A DNA stretch of 64,000 nucleotides from Coriolopsis trogii (GCA_020543525.1 JAHYIO010000023.1:620001-684000); one strand, 5' to 3'; shown: positions 12,435-23,967, numbered from the stretch's first letter. Numbers and translations are program-made. The notes: generated by a model not told the origin, from the letters alone.

Positions 12435-14098
12435 TCACGGATTGTTCAATAGGTCGGTCAGCACACGGATCTCTTCTAACGGCCCGCCCTCGTCCCCTTC
12501 CGGTCCAAAGTTCAATAGCACAGAAGCCGCGAAGTCGACCGCCGACTTGGCGTGCTTTCGCAGCTCCCCCTCGGCGACCTCTTCCATCACCTCCGGTTCC
12601 GTGCAAATGAGGTTCCAGAGCGTCTTTGCCAGCTCCAGAGCGTGCATACCTGCCGTCATGTCAGTTCTCCATTCTCAACTCGCACTTCCCGCTTCACAGG
12701 CCATGTCATGCCACACACGCCACGAGAGCCCGAGTTGGACACGATGACGTGAGCGCGAACCTAAGGCAGGCAACTCACCGATCTGTGGATAATTCGGCGG
12801 GTACACCACAACGTAAAACGCGAGGAGCGTGAGCCCCGCCTCCACGGCCTCCCCATATGGTCCCTCGTGCGATGTCTTGCTGAACCGCTCCGAGAGCGCG
12901 GGCAGGTACGACTCGTGCAGGACCGACCGCAGCTCTGCCGGAAGCCGCTCGAACGTCCCGGACGCGGTGGGGACATGCACAACGCCCCGAGCGGGGTCCC
13001 CAAGTGCGAAGGCGCGAAGGGCTGTCTCGACGTCTTTTGACTCGGCTGAGCCAGACGGAGGTGGGACGGGTACCGGCTCGATAGAGCGCTGGAAGGTGCA
13101 AAGCCGGCAGGTGCACTCGAAGCCGTAGTTCACGCGGAGCGCGTCTTGACGTGTCTGGTACGGAAGCGCCGGGTCGAGGTACGGGATGGTGACCTGTAAA
13201 CATAGGCAAAGGCATTCGTCAGCCGACGCTGTGTACGCGCGTGCGGACATAGAGGACGGGGAGCAGGACGTCGGATCCTCGTGATCGGCGTTGTGAGAGA
13301 CTGATCCGCACCTCTTCGCCTTCAGCGATGTCATGCAGGGCGACGACTTGCATCTTGACCGGCTCGGACGGTGTAATGATGTATTTGCAGGCTGCGTTCG
13401 GCACGCACGAGTGGTTGAAGAGGCGACTCGCGAGCGGGAACACTCCGTGCGCGTACGAATCCAGGTGCGAGTGGAGGATGAAGTTGTTGTTGCCGAATCG
13501 GGCATAGAGGTATTTGGCGAGCACGAGGGTCTCCGTCGACTGAGTACTCCTTGACAAACACAAGGGCGGCAAGAAGCCGTCGGCCCTGGGCACCTTCATC
13601 AGGTCGAGGAACGTCTGTACGGGATCATGAAGATCAACCGAGCTGGGTTTGGCCCGCCAGATGTCTGGTTCGGCAAGAAGTTTTGAGAGGAGGAGCGCGT
13701 CGACTTGGTCGTGTGTTGTTAGGGCTGAGTACTCATTGGATGCTACAAAGGAGTTATAGTGCTTGCAAAGCTTCTTGTGAGACTTCCATTCTCTGTTTTG
13801 ACCTAGATGATGCGCTCAGTAAATCCTTGTCTCCCAGACGATCCTTGTTCGCACATGCTGTTCCACAGTACCAGAACGAGGCGCATCCTGAGCATCGCTT
13901 CAGATTCACACCTTCCCTTTGTATGCGGTGGCATCCATCACAGCGTTTGCCTTTCTCAGACGGAAGAAGACAAGTAGCAAGCGAGGGAATAGTTGCGATT
14001 AGGATCCCAGGAGGAATATGGGTTTGCGCAACGGCAGCATTCCTGGCTGTAGGATGGGGAACCAGGTGAACGTATGACGGCGCTGTCACATTGGCCAT
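12435..14098 (-). CDS. SET and MYND domain protein lysine methyltransferase (SMYD-like)
   Basis: Putative S-adenosylmethionine-dependent protein-lysine methyltransferase of the SMYD/Set5-Set6 type. The first exon starts MANVTAPSYVHLVPHP and contains a MYND zinc finger with CDGCHRIQ, CSGCASFWYCGTAC. A later exon has the SET core: FNNNFILHSHLDSY-like sequence, LASRLFNHSCVPNA (the conserved NHSCxPNA cofactor motif) and EGEEVRISL. It is followed by YGFECTCRLC, the cysteine-rich post-SET motif. The C-terminal part (PANYPQIG-like, then MHALELAKTLWNLICTE) is helical, as in SMYD proteins. The stop lies at 12435. The splice after CGTAC could not be resolved cleanly. The protein should act in nucleus or cytoplasm; the substrate is not predictable. 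Confidence 0.85.
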
Positions 14099-14308
14099 CG
14101 TAGTGTCAAGCGGTTCGTACGCAGACTAGAAGACAACGACCACCAAAGTTTTGCACTGGGCCATGGTGGCGATGTAAGAAAAGTTCTTGTGTCACAAGCG
14201 CTCAATTACGTCGTTTCCGCGAACCCGTGAAGCAACTCAGATTCAGAAACCTTGTGCACGCTCAAGACGTAGACACAGACAGCCATATACATAAGGTCGC
14301 TTCCCTCA

Positions 14309-16831
14309 TCACTCCACATCAATATTGATGATCTTGATGTCTTCGTACGGCTTATCCATCTTGTTCGTCTTCACGTTTTCAATTGCATGCACGACCTCTA
14401 ACCCAGACAACACACGCCCAAAGATCGTGTGCTTCTTGTCCAACCACGGTGTCGCAGTCGTCGTAATGAAGAACTGCGAGCCGTTCGTGCCGGGACCTGC
14501 GTTGGCCATACTGACAGTATATGGCCTGCGATTGATCTTCAGTCAACAGCGACATCGAGATGACCGTCCGGAAACGCGCACCTGTCATGTTTGAGCTCGT
14601 CCGAGAACTCGTCTTCGAATTCGCGACCCCAGATAGAGGTGCCTCCCGTCCCGTCTCCGAGCGGATCTCCGGTCTGGATCATGAACTTCGGAATGACGCG
14701 ATGGAAAATAACGCCCTCGTAGTATCCACTGCGCGCATGCCCCACGAAGTTCTCCACCGCCTTCGGGGCTTGCTGAGGGAACAGCCGTAGGTGCATGTCT
14801 CCAAACGTCGTGTGGATCGTCGCGCTGTTCGCGACGGGCGATGGGCCACCCTTGATCGCGGGGGCGGCTGCAGCAATGGTCTGCTCTTCGCGTGTCGGTC
14901 GCTCGTTGAAAATGTCACGATCGCCAGATTTGTCGTCCCTATTTGCGCAGTCAGGTCACACGCAGGAAGTAGAATCGTGCAGACGTACTCTGGCTCGGAG
15001 CGGGTGAACATATAGAATCGCTGACGCTTGTATCCCGTACACGACAAAGTAGGATCACGGACGGCCTTTTCTGCAAGCAAGGGATTTGCTGATGCGGCTG
15101 CAGCCTAGAAGGATCTTAGAGTTGACCTGGTAGGCACAACATCAGTATACATACCGCAGTAGTACGACCTTTCTTCGCGGGCGCGCCTTGATACAATGTC
15201 AGGTGCATAAACCGCACAGTCTCGTCCTTACCCAGCAGTCGCACGACTCTGTTCGTCACGGTGTTGACAACTACTCGACGATATGAGCGAGTTCTTCGAC
15301 GTCTCTCAAGAGCCCACTCACATTTGATCCCAAGCAAGGTCGGATATATGACAAAGGACCCGCTCTCATCCCAAATGGCATTGATCCACATGCCAGGTAT
15401 TCGGTCATCGGTCCCCGGCAACTCCAGTTCTCGCTCTACTGCCAACCGACGCCCGAACTCCATGTCCTCGACTTTGTATATCGCGGTACCTGCCTGCTGC
15501 ATCTCTTGTATGGCGGATAGAGATTCGTCGTATTTCCGCGTCATCTTGCCCGAGAGGAATGAGAATACGCGGATTTGCCTATCGGGAAGCGAAAAAGTCA
15601 CGAATTGGGTGGAGTCTGGAGATAATGTTATACATGTCGGGGTTGATTTCGACTACGCGGGTCAACAGTCAGGAAGCTGTTCGGTCTGTCCGTTGAACGG
15701 GGAGAAACATACCTTCTTGAACTCGTACAGATCTGTCTCGCTCTTGTAGTTCCACATGCCGTGCACGTTTTTGGGCAACTCGAAGGGTTCCGTAGGCTGC
15801 CAATATTCGACAAAGCCACCCTCGTCGGCAGAGATTACACAGTCGTACCTGTCACTATACTAAGGTAAGCGTCAGTCTCGCAGTTGGGGGACGAAAAGGA
15901 TGCGCAATGACTCACCGTCATGATGTGGACAGGGAAACGATGGAGTTTGTCAAGAGTCTCAAGGGGTTTGCCGTCCCCACGTCCGTCATACAGGCGTATG
16001 GTGCCTGTTCCACGTTCTGAACTACTCTCTGCATGGGTAGACATTCCGGAACAATGAAAGAAGAGTCACGCACATTGCTAGGATACCCATAGCCTGCCCT
16101 CGCTTGTGCACCCAGCAGCAAGCATGAGGCGTATAGCCCAATTTCAGCATGTTGATCATGTCTTCGCAGCATATCAACACCAGGCAATCCCAGTGATACA
16201 AGACGCGACGTACCGAAGTTTATGACATCAAACACCTTCGCACTTCCATCGTCCGCGACCGTCGCAAATAGCTGCCCGTCTGCACTGGCAGACACGGCGA
16301 TGACTTGGGCAAGGTGAGCGCGGTAGTGCTTCACAAATTCGATGCCCTGCTCTTGCTTCTTCCACAACTTGACGTGTCCGTCAATCGAGGTGGTGAGTAG
16401 GAACTCTGTTCTGTGGACGGGCGACGCCGGTGCGCGATGAGAAGATGTAAACACGGTGGAATGACGCGTCGTGCCTTGTGAACACATTGAAATTGATCAC
16501 GTCTCGGTGCATAAAGCTCTTGTAGTAGCGATCGGCACTCGGGAGATGCTCGAGGTACAGTTTCTCGTGTGGGAGGACTACAACATATCATGAACACTAG
16601 GACTCGATGAACATTGCGAATTCACTGCATACCTTTCCGCTTTTTCTTCGCAACATGTGCCTCAGCACTGGCAGGCATAGGCATAGGTCCAACGTCATCG
16701 TCGTCATCGTCATCCTCTGCATCCATTGGGTCATGGCGTTGGGTAGGGTCCTCCGCGTTCACGTTCTCGACGTCTTCCCCATTCCGGGATCGCTTGCCGA
16801 GCACAGAAGCATCATGCTCGCCATCAGACAT
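14309..16831 (-). CDS. PPWD1-type WD40 plus cyclophilin peptidyl-prolyl isomerase
   Basis: Two-domain protein: an N-terminal WD40 propeller and a C-terminal cyclophilin domain. In other eukaryotes PPWD1 associates with the spliceosome. The chosen start gives [20 protein letters not shown], followed by an acidic run and a basic AKKKRKG stretch that looks like a nuclear signal. WD repeat segments include [20 protein letters not shown] and [19 protein letters not shown]. The cyclophilin part has [37 protein letters not shown] (catalytic Arg in FHR), [34 protein letters not shown] and KKHTIFGRV. The protein ends KIINIDVE followed by TGA. Domain order and length fit PPWD1. An upstream in-frame Met exists near 16873. 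Confidence 0.9.
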
Positions 16832-17698
16832 AGTGCTGAAGCTTGCGATACAGGTAGTTGCGCGAGGAAGCAAGAAGGAGACACGAGCAGGACGGCGAAC
16901 AGCAGCACTGATCGGGGAAGGAGGAAGGACGGGAGACGCCCGCCTGCGACTCGTGAGCCTTCAGCTCAACTTCCCCACTGCCACCCATCACTGCAACCTC
17001 TTGCAATTCGCGACGCTGCTTTCTGTAAGTACTTGATGTCTCTCTTAGAATGTGGACAATAAATCATCACCATTACCACCGAGAAGTCTACCTCATCCGG
17101 TACGTCACGGTTTCGAAATCAAGTACTTACTCTAGAGGGACCTGTAAAGCGGCATATGTATACCTCTATGCGTCTGAAAAAAAACTCTGTATGCCGTACA
17201 AGCTCAAGCAGGACGATCCATTACTGCCTGAATATTGGCATAGACCATCACAACCCGACTGCGGGTTGGAGGAGAAGCAGGAATCTGTCTGGAATCGACG
17301 CCACAAGAAGTACAAGGTATGTGCATCACACCCCGCACCCCTACACTGTCTCCTTGGGCAAAATACGCTCAGTGGTATGTTTCCCCAAGCTTTAAAAAAT
17401 TGCGTTGCCTATGACAGGGCTGCGAACTATGGTTTGCCTGCATCACGGTTCCTGCAGGGTTTTCCATGCCACCACCCAGGTGATAGAGTACAGAGTCGCA
17501 AGCCATCAATTACACCGTACGTTCTATGTTCACGACGTGTTCTTCCGCTAACAGCATGTGGACTAGAATGCGCGAATTGCCTGGGGGAGACTCGAACTGT
17601 CGAGCGCTTTCCTTCTATGGGACCGGCGCTTCTCTGGATTTGTCTCGAGCTCGCATGACGAAAACAATTGCGTGGCGTGGCCAGTCATCCGCGTTCGT
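16832..17698. other. Intergenic region with a small inverted repeat
   Basis: Upstream of the PPWD1-type gene. A plus-strand open frame at 17050-17658 has no recognisable motif and unlikely composition, so I do not call it. A perfect 13-bp inverted repeat (GTAAGTACTTGAT at 17025-17037, its complement at 17118-17130) is present. The 8-bp target duplication of the next element begins at 17691. Confidence 0.5.
17025..17130. repeat. Short inverted repeat, possible 106-bp MITE
   Basis: GTAAGTACTTGAT at 17025-17037 is mirrored exactly by ATCAAGTACTTAC at 17118-17130. The trinucleotide TCT flanks both sides (17022-17024 and 17131-17133), which could be a 3-bp target duplication. It is small enough that chance or a cruciform regulatory site remains possible. 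Confidence 0.35.
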
Positions 17699-18299
17699 TA
17701 GGGTAGAGTCAAAAATGAATTTAATTGTGACCCGACAGTTAATAACCTGGTCACTTGACAGGCTATTTATGACCGACTTTGTGACATGTTAATAACCCAT
17801 TAGTTACTAACGGTCAATAACAGTCTTTAACTTATTTGTGACCGGTTTTTAACCGTCCGAGGATGCACGCGTCGAAAGTCCCTCTTCCTCCCCGTCCCGT
17901 CGACGGTTCCAACGTGATCAACTAATTCTGGGCCAGGGGTGTAGCCAACAAATGGGAAGTGTGTGAAGAGTCAGGGGTTAGAGGTAGGAGTGCGACAGAC
18001 CAGAGTATAGTATAAGCCTGAGTATGATGACTGAGCTCCGAGTGGCGGCGGTCATGTACAGAGGAATCAGGCATGTTGACGGCAGCGAAGAACAGTCAAA
18101 ATTGTGATCGGGTCGGGTCGCGATAGTGGAGTGCGCGAACGAGGGTGGCACAATTGCCGGTTCCTCCCCTAAGCGCCTGCCATTAATGACATTTAACGAC
18201 AGGCCTTTTCGGCTTCCTGTTTACTGACAGTTATTAACCGGTTATTAACACTTGTTATTAACTACGAGTCACTTTATCCGAGTTTCTGACTCTACCCTA
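17699..18299. mobile_element. hAT-type non-autonomous element (MITE) in the HSP20 promoter
   Basis: A 601-bp element with perfect 13-bp terminal inverted repeats, TAGGGTAGAGTCA at both ends. It is flanked by identical 8-bp duplications GCGTTCGT at 17691-17698 and 18300-18307. The 8-bp duplication and the TAGGG terminus fit the hAT consensus (YARNG). Both subterminal regions carry repeated GTTAATAAC-type motifs (near 17739, 17790 and 18230-18265 in opposite orientation), as expected of transposase-binding repeats. No transposase frame is present. It ends 205 bp before the start codon of the heat-shock gene. Confidence 0.88.
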
Positions 18300-18352
18300 G
18301 CGTTCGTCCGTCATACCTCCGTCGCTTGGAAGAGACATGGCCCGGCTACTAG

Positions 18353-18365
18353 TTCCAGAGGTTTC
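18353..18365 (+). promoter_or_regulatory. Candidate heat-shock element
   Basis: TTCcaGAGgtTTC matches the alternating TTCnnGAAnnTTC heat-shock element with one mismatch. It lies 24 bp upstream of a TATA box and only 54 bp from the end of the hAT-type MITE. Function is inferred from position ahead of a small heat-shock gene. Confidence 0.45.
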
Positions 18366-18388
18366 GCCCAAGCTCCGTATGCGCAATG

Positions 18389-18396
18389 TATATAAA
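18389..18396 (+). promoter_or_regulatory. TATA box of the small heat-shock gene
   Basis: TATATAAA lies 109 bp upstream of the start codon, a plausible distance for a fungal core promoter with a long pyrimidine-rich leader. Confidence 0.6.
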
Positions 18397-18504
18397 GCTC
18401 GCGCTTTGAGCCCTTCACTTCAACGTTCAGTCACATTATCAAGCCACGCCAATCTCCTCCATCGCTACTCTTCTTGATACCTAGTCACCAACCTTTTACA
18501 CAAC

Positions 18505-19136
18505 ATGTCGCTCACCCGCCAATTCTTCCGTGAGCTCCGCCCACTCTTCCGCATGCTCGAGGAGCCTTTTGGCCACCCACCACGCTACGGCATGGGCTTC
18601 CCCACCGCACGCTCGCTCTTCGATGACCCGTTCTTCACCAACCCGCAGTCTCTCCGCCCACCTGTCGACGTTTCTGAGCAGGGGGACAACTACATCGTCG
18701 AAGCTGAGCTGCCCGGGGTGAAGAAGGAGAACGTCAACGTCCGCATCGGCGACGGAGGCAGGAGCCTCACCATCGAGGGCAAGGTCTTCAGCCGCTCAGG
18801 CGAGCCTCAGCCTCAGCAAATTCAGGCATCATCAGACGCCTCAGGATCCGCGTCCGCGTCAGATGGGACGAGCAATGGTACGTAGTCTGCCGCTGGTCTC
18901 CATGCGCGGAGTGTAGCTAACTTTTCCATATAGTTCCCGCCCAGACGCAACAACCAGAACAGACCGCACTGTCGACAGAGCGACTGTTCAGCGGCACGTC
19001 CAGCTTTACCCGGACTGTGTTGCTCCCACAGCCTGTAGACAGCAGCAAGGTGACGGCTAAACTTTCGGATGGCATCCTCACCGTCACAATCCCGAAAGCC
19101 CAGGACACGGGTAGTGTTCAGGTGAACGTTGAGTAG
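18505..19136 (+). CDS. Small heat-shock protein (HSP20, alpha-crystallin domain)
   Basis: Cytosolic ATP-independent chaperone that holds unfolded proteins. Two exons, 18505-18877 and 18934-19136, joined by a 56-nt GT-AG intron, encode 191 residues. The N-terminal arm reads MSLTRQFFRELRPLFRMLEE. The alpha-crystallin domain begins at PPVDVSEQGDNYIVEAELPG and continues VKKENVNVRIGDGGRSLTIEG. It ends with SFTRTVLLPQPVDSSK and LSDGILTVTIPKAQ, the conserved GxLTxxxPK strand. Between the two halves is an unusually long Gln/Ser/Ala-rich loop of roughly 50 residues that also contains the intron. The C-terminus is short. Upstream are a TATA box and a candidate heat-shock element, with a MITE just beyond them. 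Confidence 0.93.
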
Positions 19137-19558
19137 ACCAAATGACAATCTGACCGGAGGGAACATCATGTATTATATATGTTCACAATGTACATTATTG
19201 CACACAATCATCCGGAATCCAACCAGTCATCTCTCTCATACATGCATTCCTGTCTAGGTTACCGCTAGCGGTGTCGGCCACGGAACTTGGGAACTTGTGA
19301 ACGCTGTGCGACTCAGGGTAGTGATGCTCAGCTCACCACAGGCTTGAAGTAGCACAACGGGCGAAGAGTTTGAGAGAAGATGTAGTACCATTCATGCTTC
19401 ATTGGAATATCATCCAGCTGTTCTACAACTATTGTGGCTGGGACACGAAGAATGCGCAATCCTATAGTATTCCTATCTGGAGTCCAAAGTGCTGATAGCG
19501 TTGTGAAAGGCGAGAGAGATCAAGCGACGTGGTGGCGATGCGAGCGACGGTCGGGAAG
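19137..19558. other. Convergent intergenic region
   Basis: About 420 bp between the converging HSP20 and histone-fold genes, with AT-rich sequence just after the HSP20 stop. No further feature seen. Confidence 0.5.
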
Positions 19559-20994
19559 CTATCGAGGTTGCTGTGGTGAGGACCGCTGCTGCGAGTATAT
19601 CGTCCGTCCAGGGTTGTCTGTCATAAAACTCCGCCCATTCGCGAGAAGCGGACTCCCGTTCTCCAAGTACGCGCTAGCAGGGCCGATGATCTGTCCCTGC
19701 CCAGGGGTAGCAGCAGGTTCTGAGACTACGACATGTCGTGAGCAACAGGCATACCTCTGCGAACATCCCTCTCACCGTGATTCGCGCTAGCGTTACTTGT
19801 TGTCCTCCCCCGCTGTGCAGACGACGAAGACCCATTTGCCTGCGAACCACGTCCTCTCGGGGGATGCGCAGCCTCTGCAGCTTCGCGTGCCCGGGCTGAC
19901 CGGTTCCGGATACGTGCGCTACCAGCTCTGGCCTCCGTTCCTGCCGTGCTGCTCGGGGTGCCCTCGTGGGATCCATTCGCAGACGGAGCGTTGCTCCACC
20001 TCCCTCTTCGATCTCGGTGACGAGAACTGCGGCTTGCACTCGCGCTCGCAATGGTTTCCGCACCGTCCGCAGGGGCGCCAGGGGCGCTTGCACTTCCGTT
20101 TGTCTTCTGAGTCTGGCCATTCGGCTGAGCCGGTAGTGACTGTCGGACTGCTGGCTTGGCTCTAGCACTCACGCTCGCTGCAGTGCTGCTGATTTGTGTA
20201 GGTAGGGGAGACGGAGACGGAGGTATTGCGGTAGAAATAGCGGGGTCATCATCGAGCAGTTCGCGTTCCTTCATTGCGCGGAGTTGCATGGCTTCCGCGA
20301 TTGAGAGGGGTCTGGGTATCGTATCTAAGATAAATGGAGTTAGAATCAGTGATAATATTGAGATAGTAGGAAGCACCTTCTAGGAATTTGTACGCCGACC
20401 GTCTGTGTGCCACATTGGCTATATGCATACATGAGTACTAGCACTCGGTTTGTGCCAAAGGAGGGAGACGTACCCATGTCACGATATTGAACATGCTGAC
20501 GGTTTTCTGCGACGGTTTGTTGATAGCCGGCCTCGGCCAACCTTTTGACAAACTCTTCCTAGTAACGAGAGGCACGTTAGAGACTATGCGCATGTACACG
20601 TCCCGAAAAAGCTCACGGTAGCAATGGACAGCATGTATACGGCCTCTTTCGACATATGTGGTCCAGCACCTAAATAGAAGGAGGAAGGTATGGGTATGGC
20701 ACTCGGTCTCAACAAGCCACACGCACCTTCTGCTTGTAGTATATTGTCCAGGCGGTCTTGTGGCACCAATGTATGGCCCGGCAGACGTACACCAAGTTTC
20801 CTACGCCCCTTCCCAGACGCCGAGGATGAAGCCTCATCCTCCTCCACCTCAGGCTCCATCTCATCTCCGTCGTCGTCTAGTCCCGAGTCGAGTTGGTCGA
20901 CTTCCTCGTCGTCTATTTCCGAATTGAAGCCAGAGGTTGTGCCGGCAAGAGAGTGGCGGCCGTCCGCGGAGATTGCGGTGAAGGAGAGAGCCAT
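19559..20994 (-). CDS. Histone-fold protein of the CBF/NF-Y type (Dpb3/CHRAC-like)
   Basis: Nuclear histone-fold protein related to the small subunits of DNA polymerase epsilon and CHRAC-type remodellers. After an acidic N-terminus (start MALSFTAISADGRHSLAGTT) comes the fold: RLPGHTLVPQDRLDNILQAE, then after a GT-AG intron GAGPHMSKEAVYMLSIAT. The next segments are EEFVKRLAEAGYQQTVAENR, HVQYRDM, ANVAHRRSAYKFLE and DTIPRPLSIAEAMQLRAMKE. The long C-terminal tail is rich in Ser, Ala, Arg and Gly with RGR motifs. A 56-nt intron (GTGAGA to CTCAG) near 19730 leads to a last exon ending SSPQQPR followed by TAG. An in-frame Met at 21045 is an alternative start. The partner subunit cannot be told from the sequence. 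Confidence 0.75.
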
Positions 20995-21286
20995 GTGTAA
21001 GGCGCAGGAGTTGTCTTGAAGCAAATGGGTGAAAAGGGGAGGCAACGGCGCGTAGAGAGACCAAAGAAGGGAGCTGGGAACGTGTACTCGAGGTAGACCT
21101 TACGCGTCAAGATGGATGTTCGTCCCAAAGTCCGTACATGGGCGTCTGCACATCTAATCTTATCTCCCCTGCATACTCTTTGCCCTGTCTATCTTATCTC
21201 TGTGCCATACACTATCATGAGTTCCCGTACTAGCCAGGACTAACATACGTCTTTCCCTCCTATCTCACCTCAAACACGGATGTAAC

Positions 21287-22773
21287 ATGCCAGACCTTGC
21301 CCAGGAATCAAAGCTCGCGTCGCTGCCAGTCATCAGTGTCGAGCCCTTCATCAACCCAGCGAGCACCGGGAAGCTCTCGACTGCAGCAGCTCTCCACGCC
21401 GCCTGTTCCCAGTATGGATTCTTCTATCTCGACATTTCTGCGTACGCGGATACATCAGAGTCTGAGGAGCTGACTCGTCTTGCGCGCGAGTTCTTTGCCC
21501 TGCCTCAAGAGGAGAAGGACAGGATATCGTTGTCGAAAGAGGACGGGGCAAGAGGTGCGCTTCCAGATCTAGCCTAGCCCTTCGTCCCATATATCGAACG
21601 CTCTGGCATGCATAGGCTATGCGAGATTGAAGGAAAACGTCACGAACGGGAAGGCGGATAATCATGAAGGTATCGACTTCTACCGCCCGGTGGAACACCC
21701 GGATAAGACCAAGCCGGTGTGGGGAGAGAACCAATGGCCGTCAGTCCCCGGCTTTAGGGAGAAGTACGAGGATTGGATGGAGCAGATGAAGAAGCTTGGC
21801 CTTATTGTTATGGAGGCGTAAGTGATCGTGGCAGGATCCATGGCGAGGGGCACTGACCGTAACAAAGTATGGCTGCGGGTTTAGGTATGTCATCGGAAGA
21901 GTGGGTCCGGCTGCGAAGTCAGGTGGACGACAGCTTCTGGGTCATGCGAGTTATAGGTATACATCTCTCTATAGGGTCGGTACATCGACTTTGACCTATG
22001 CTCTCGTGATAGGATATCCACCCTTGCCGAACGATTATGACGGTTTCTCCTGCGGTGCCCACAAAGACTACGGATGTCTGACGTGAGCTTTCAACATGAG
22101 GGGCGCATCCTCGTCTCACAGACAGTCTAGGTTCCTCTATGCCGACCCCACTCCTGGTGCTCTTCAGGTCTTCCTCGACCAACCCGGCCTCGTAGTAGAA
22201 GCCGACCCCGGTCGTCACGGTCCAGGTCTTCCTGCAGAGGAAAGTGTAGAAGAGGGTTGCTGGATCAACGCTGACCCTATTCCCGGCTGTGTTGTCTGCA
22301 ACATTGGCGAAAGTGAGTCTTTCTGCTTGCCACTTCCCTGTATTTACCACTGGATCCATTTCACCGACAGTGTGGGAGATCTGGTCGAATGGGTTATACA
22401 AGAGTACGCTCCACAGAGTTATCCACAGAGGATCAAACTACCGGTATACTCCTTGTCCATAACACACGCCGACCATTGAGCTCACAAGGTGCTGCTCAAC
22501 ACATGTTTAGAGTCTCGTACGTGCGCACCCAGTGCCGATCATGGTTTGTCACGTTAACCACGTTCGTCCAGCATCCCGTTCTTCTTCGAGCCCAACTTCG
22601 ATGCCGTCGTTGAGCCGCTACCAGCTGCCCTCAGGATACAGGAAGAAGACCGCAAGGTGCGCGGGGTCACCAGGCCCAAGAAGGTGTATAAGTCTGTCGT
22701 CTACGGTGACTTCCTGCTCAAGAAAGTCGGCAGCAATTTTGACACAGGCAAAGGTCGATATGATGCAGACTAA
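21287..22773 (+). CDS. 2-oxoglutarate/Fe(II)-dependent oxygenase (isopenicillin N synthase-like)
   Basis: Non-haem iron oxygenase of the isopenicillin N synthase-like family, soluble, substrate unknown. The N-terminal DIOX_N region reads LPVISVEPFINPAS and HAACSQYGFFYLDI. Later exons give DFYRPVEHPDKTKPVWGENQ and WPSVPGFREKYEDWMEQMKK. The catalytic part has iron ligands in CGAHKDYGCLTFLY (the HxD motif) and in LHRVIHRG (distal His). YRVSIPFFFEPN supplies the Arg that binds 2-oxoglutarate. The last exon ends SNFDTGKGRYDAD followed by TAA. All key residues are present, so the enzyme should be active. Short introns break the frame, for example after KEDGARG and after GLGM. The GST cluster lies just downstream, which hints at xenobiotic or secondary metabolism, but this is only proximity. 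Confidence 0.88.
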
Positions 22774-23014
22774 CCACCGAATGTATATGACTCGACAGAG
22801 ACAGGGCGTGACACCACGCGATGGTAGATTTGAGATGGACTGTGGAGGTCTAAGATGATCGATCAATCGTCACGAAGTGTTGTCGCAAGTTCGAGTGAAC
22901 TCACAAGTTCCCACTCCAGATCAATTCTGCGCCGCTAATGCTGAAATATTAGGTACACGTTCCTTTCTGTTGGCCGGTATCAATGGCAACAAAATGCTTG
23001 AAGTTGTACTCAAA

Positions 23015-23967
23015 CACTACGCGCCCTTGAGTTCTTGCCGCCCACGAAGTCGCTTCGTGATAATGATACATCACGAAGTTAATTCGTGCGGAATTCGTGC
23101 TCTGTTTTATTCGTGTAGACCACGAAGTCCGGTGCGGAGGGGTTGAAGTCCATAAATCAGCGCTTGCCAACCTGCCCTAAACTCCTCGAGCCAGCGCTCG
23201 GTGACGAGACTTCCGCAATTTTCGCCTTGCCCTGCCCATCACCCATGTCCTCTGCCATTAGCCGTCTGTTTCCTCTGACTTCTGCTGGACTCGTGCACTG
23301 TTATCTTTCTGCCGGGACTCTGGTGGTCAAATTTGGGACTATCTATGCAGAACTCACGGGAACCGTCTGACTCGGACTTCTGTGCTACTCTGGGGACTGG
23401 GTTCGCTGGATTCTGGGCTCTAGGCTACCGTTGCTCTGGCGGGTCTCAAGCTACTGTTCTAGTATTCTCTGTGATGACACGGTGGCTCCAATCAGGATGG
23501 GCACCTCGGTGTGCTGTTAGTCTCATGTGAGTAGTACTGGTGTCTTCCGCGATTAGGATGAGGAGGGACAATGTCTGCTGTCAATGCTGTATCTCTTAGC
23601 GTTATCATACTAGTTTACCACTGTGCATGTAGGATATGCATATCACACCTACTTACAAGCCAAATACATTGTTTGCCTGTCAAATTATCAGGAATACTGT
23701 GAATGAACCAAGTGAATCAGCCGAGCAATGGCCCTGTGCTGCCGCGTAGTAAACACGAAGTACCTCGTGAATACCATGCTGTTGCGGCTACGGTTGTATT
23801 CGTGATATGGGACAAAATGTTCTTTTATAACACGAAGTCACTCACGAACCCCTGGTTTTGGCGCCAGATACACTTATACGTTGTTAGTACGAATTTGCTG
23901 CGTACAAAGTACGAAGTTGTATTCGTGGTAATCTTCGTGACGGTTACGAAGTCTCGGGCGCATAGTG
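23015..23967. mobile_element. CACTA-type non-autonomous element
   Basis: A 953-bp element beginning CACTACGCGCCC and ending with the inverted form of CACTATGCGCCC, so 11 of 12 terminal bases match. It is flanked on both sides by AAA (23012-23014 and 23968-23970), a 3-bp duplication typical of CACTA/EnSpm elements. Both ends carry clustered copies of CACGAAGT and its complement (about 23043-23130 and 23750-23950), like transposase-binding subterminal repeats. The interior has no transposase-like frame. It lies between the oxygenase and the first GST gene. Confidence 0.78.

Noticed and set aside
17560..17640. Possible minus-strand tRNA with a GTTCGAGTC-like T-loop
   Set aside because: The bases on both sides of the loop do not pair as a T-stem and no acceptor stem or anticodon arm could be folded by eye.
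17050..17658. 202-codon plus-strand open frame upstream of the first MITE
   Set aside because: Composition is erratic (many Cys, His, Tyr), no motif, no splice partners, and it contains part of the small inverted repeat.
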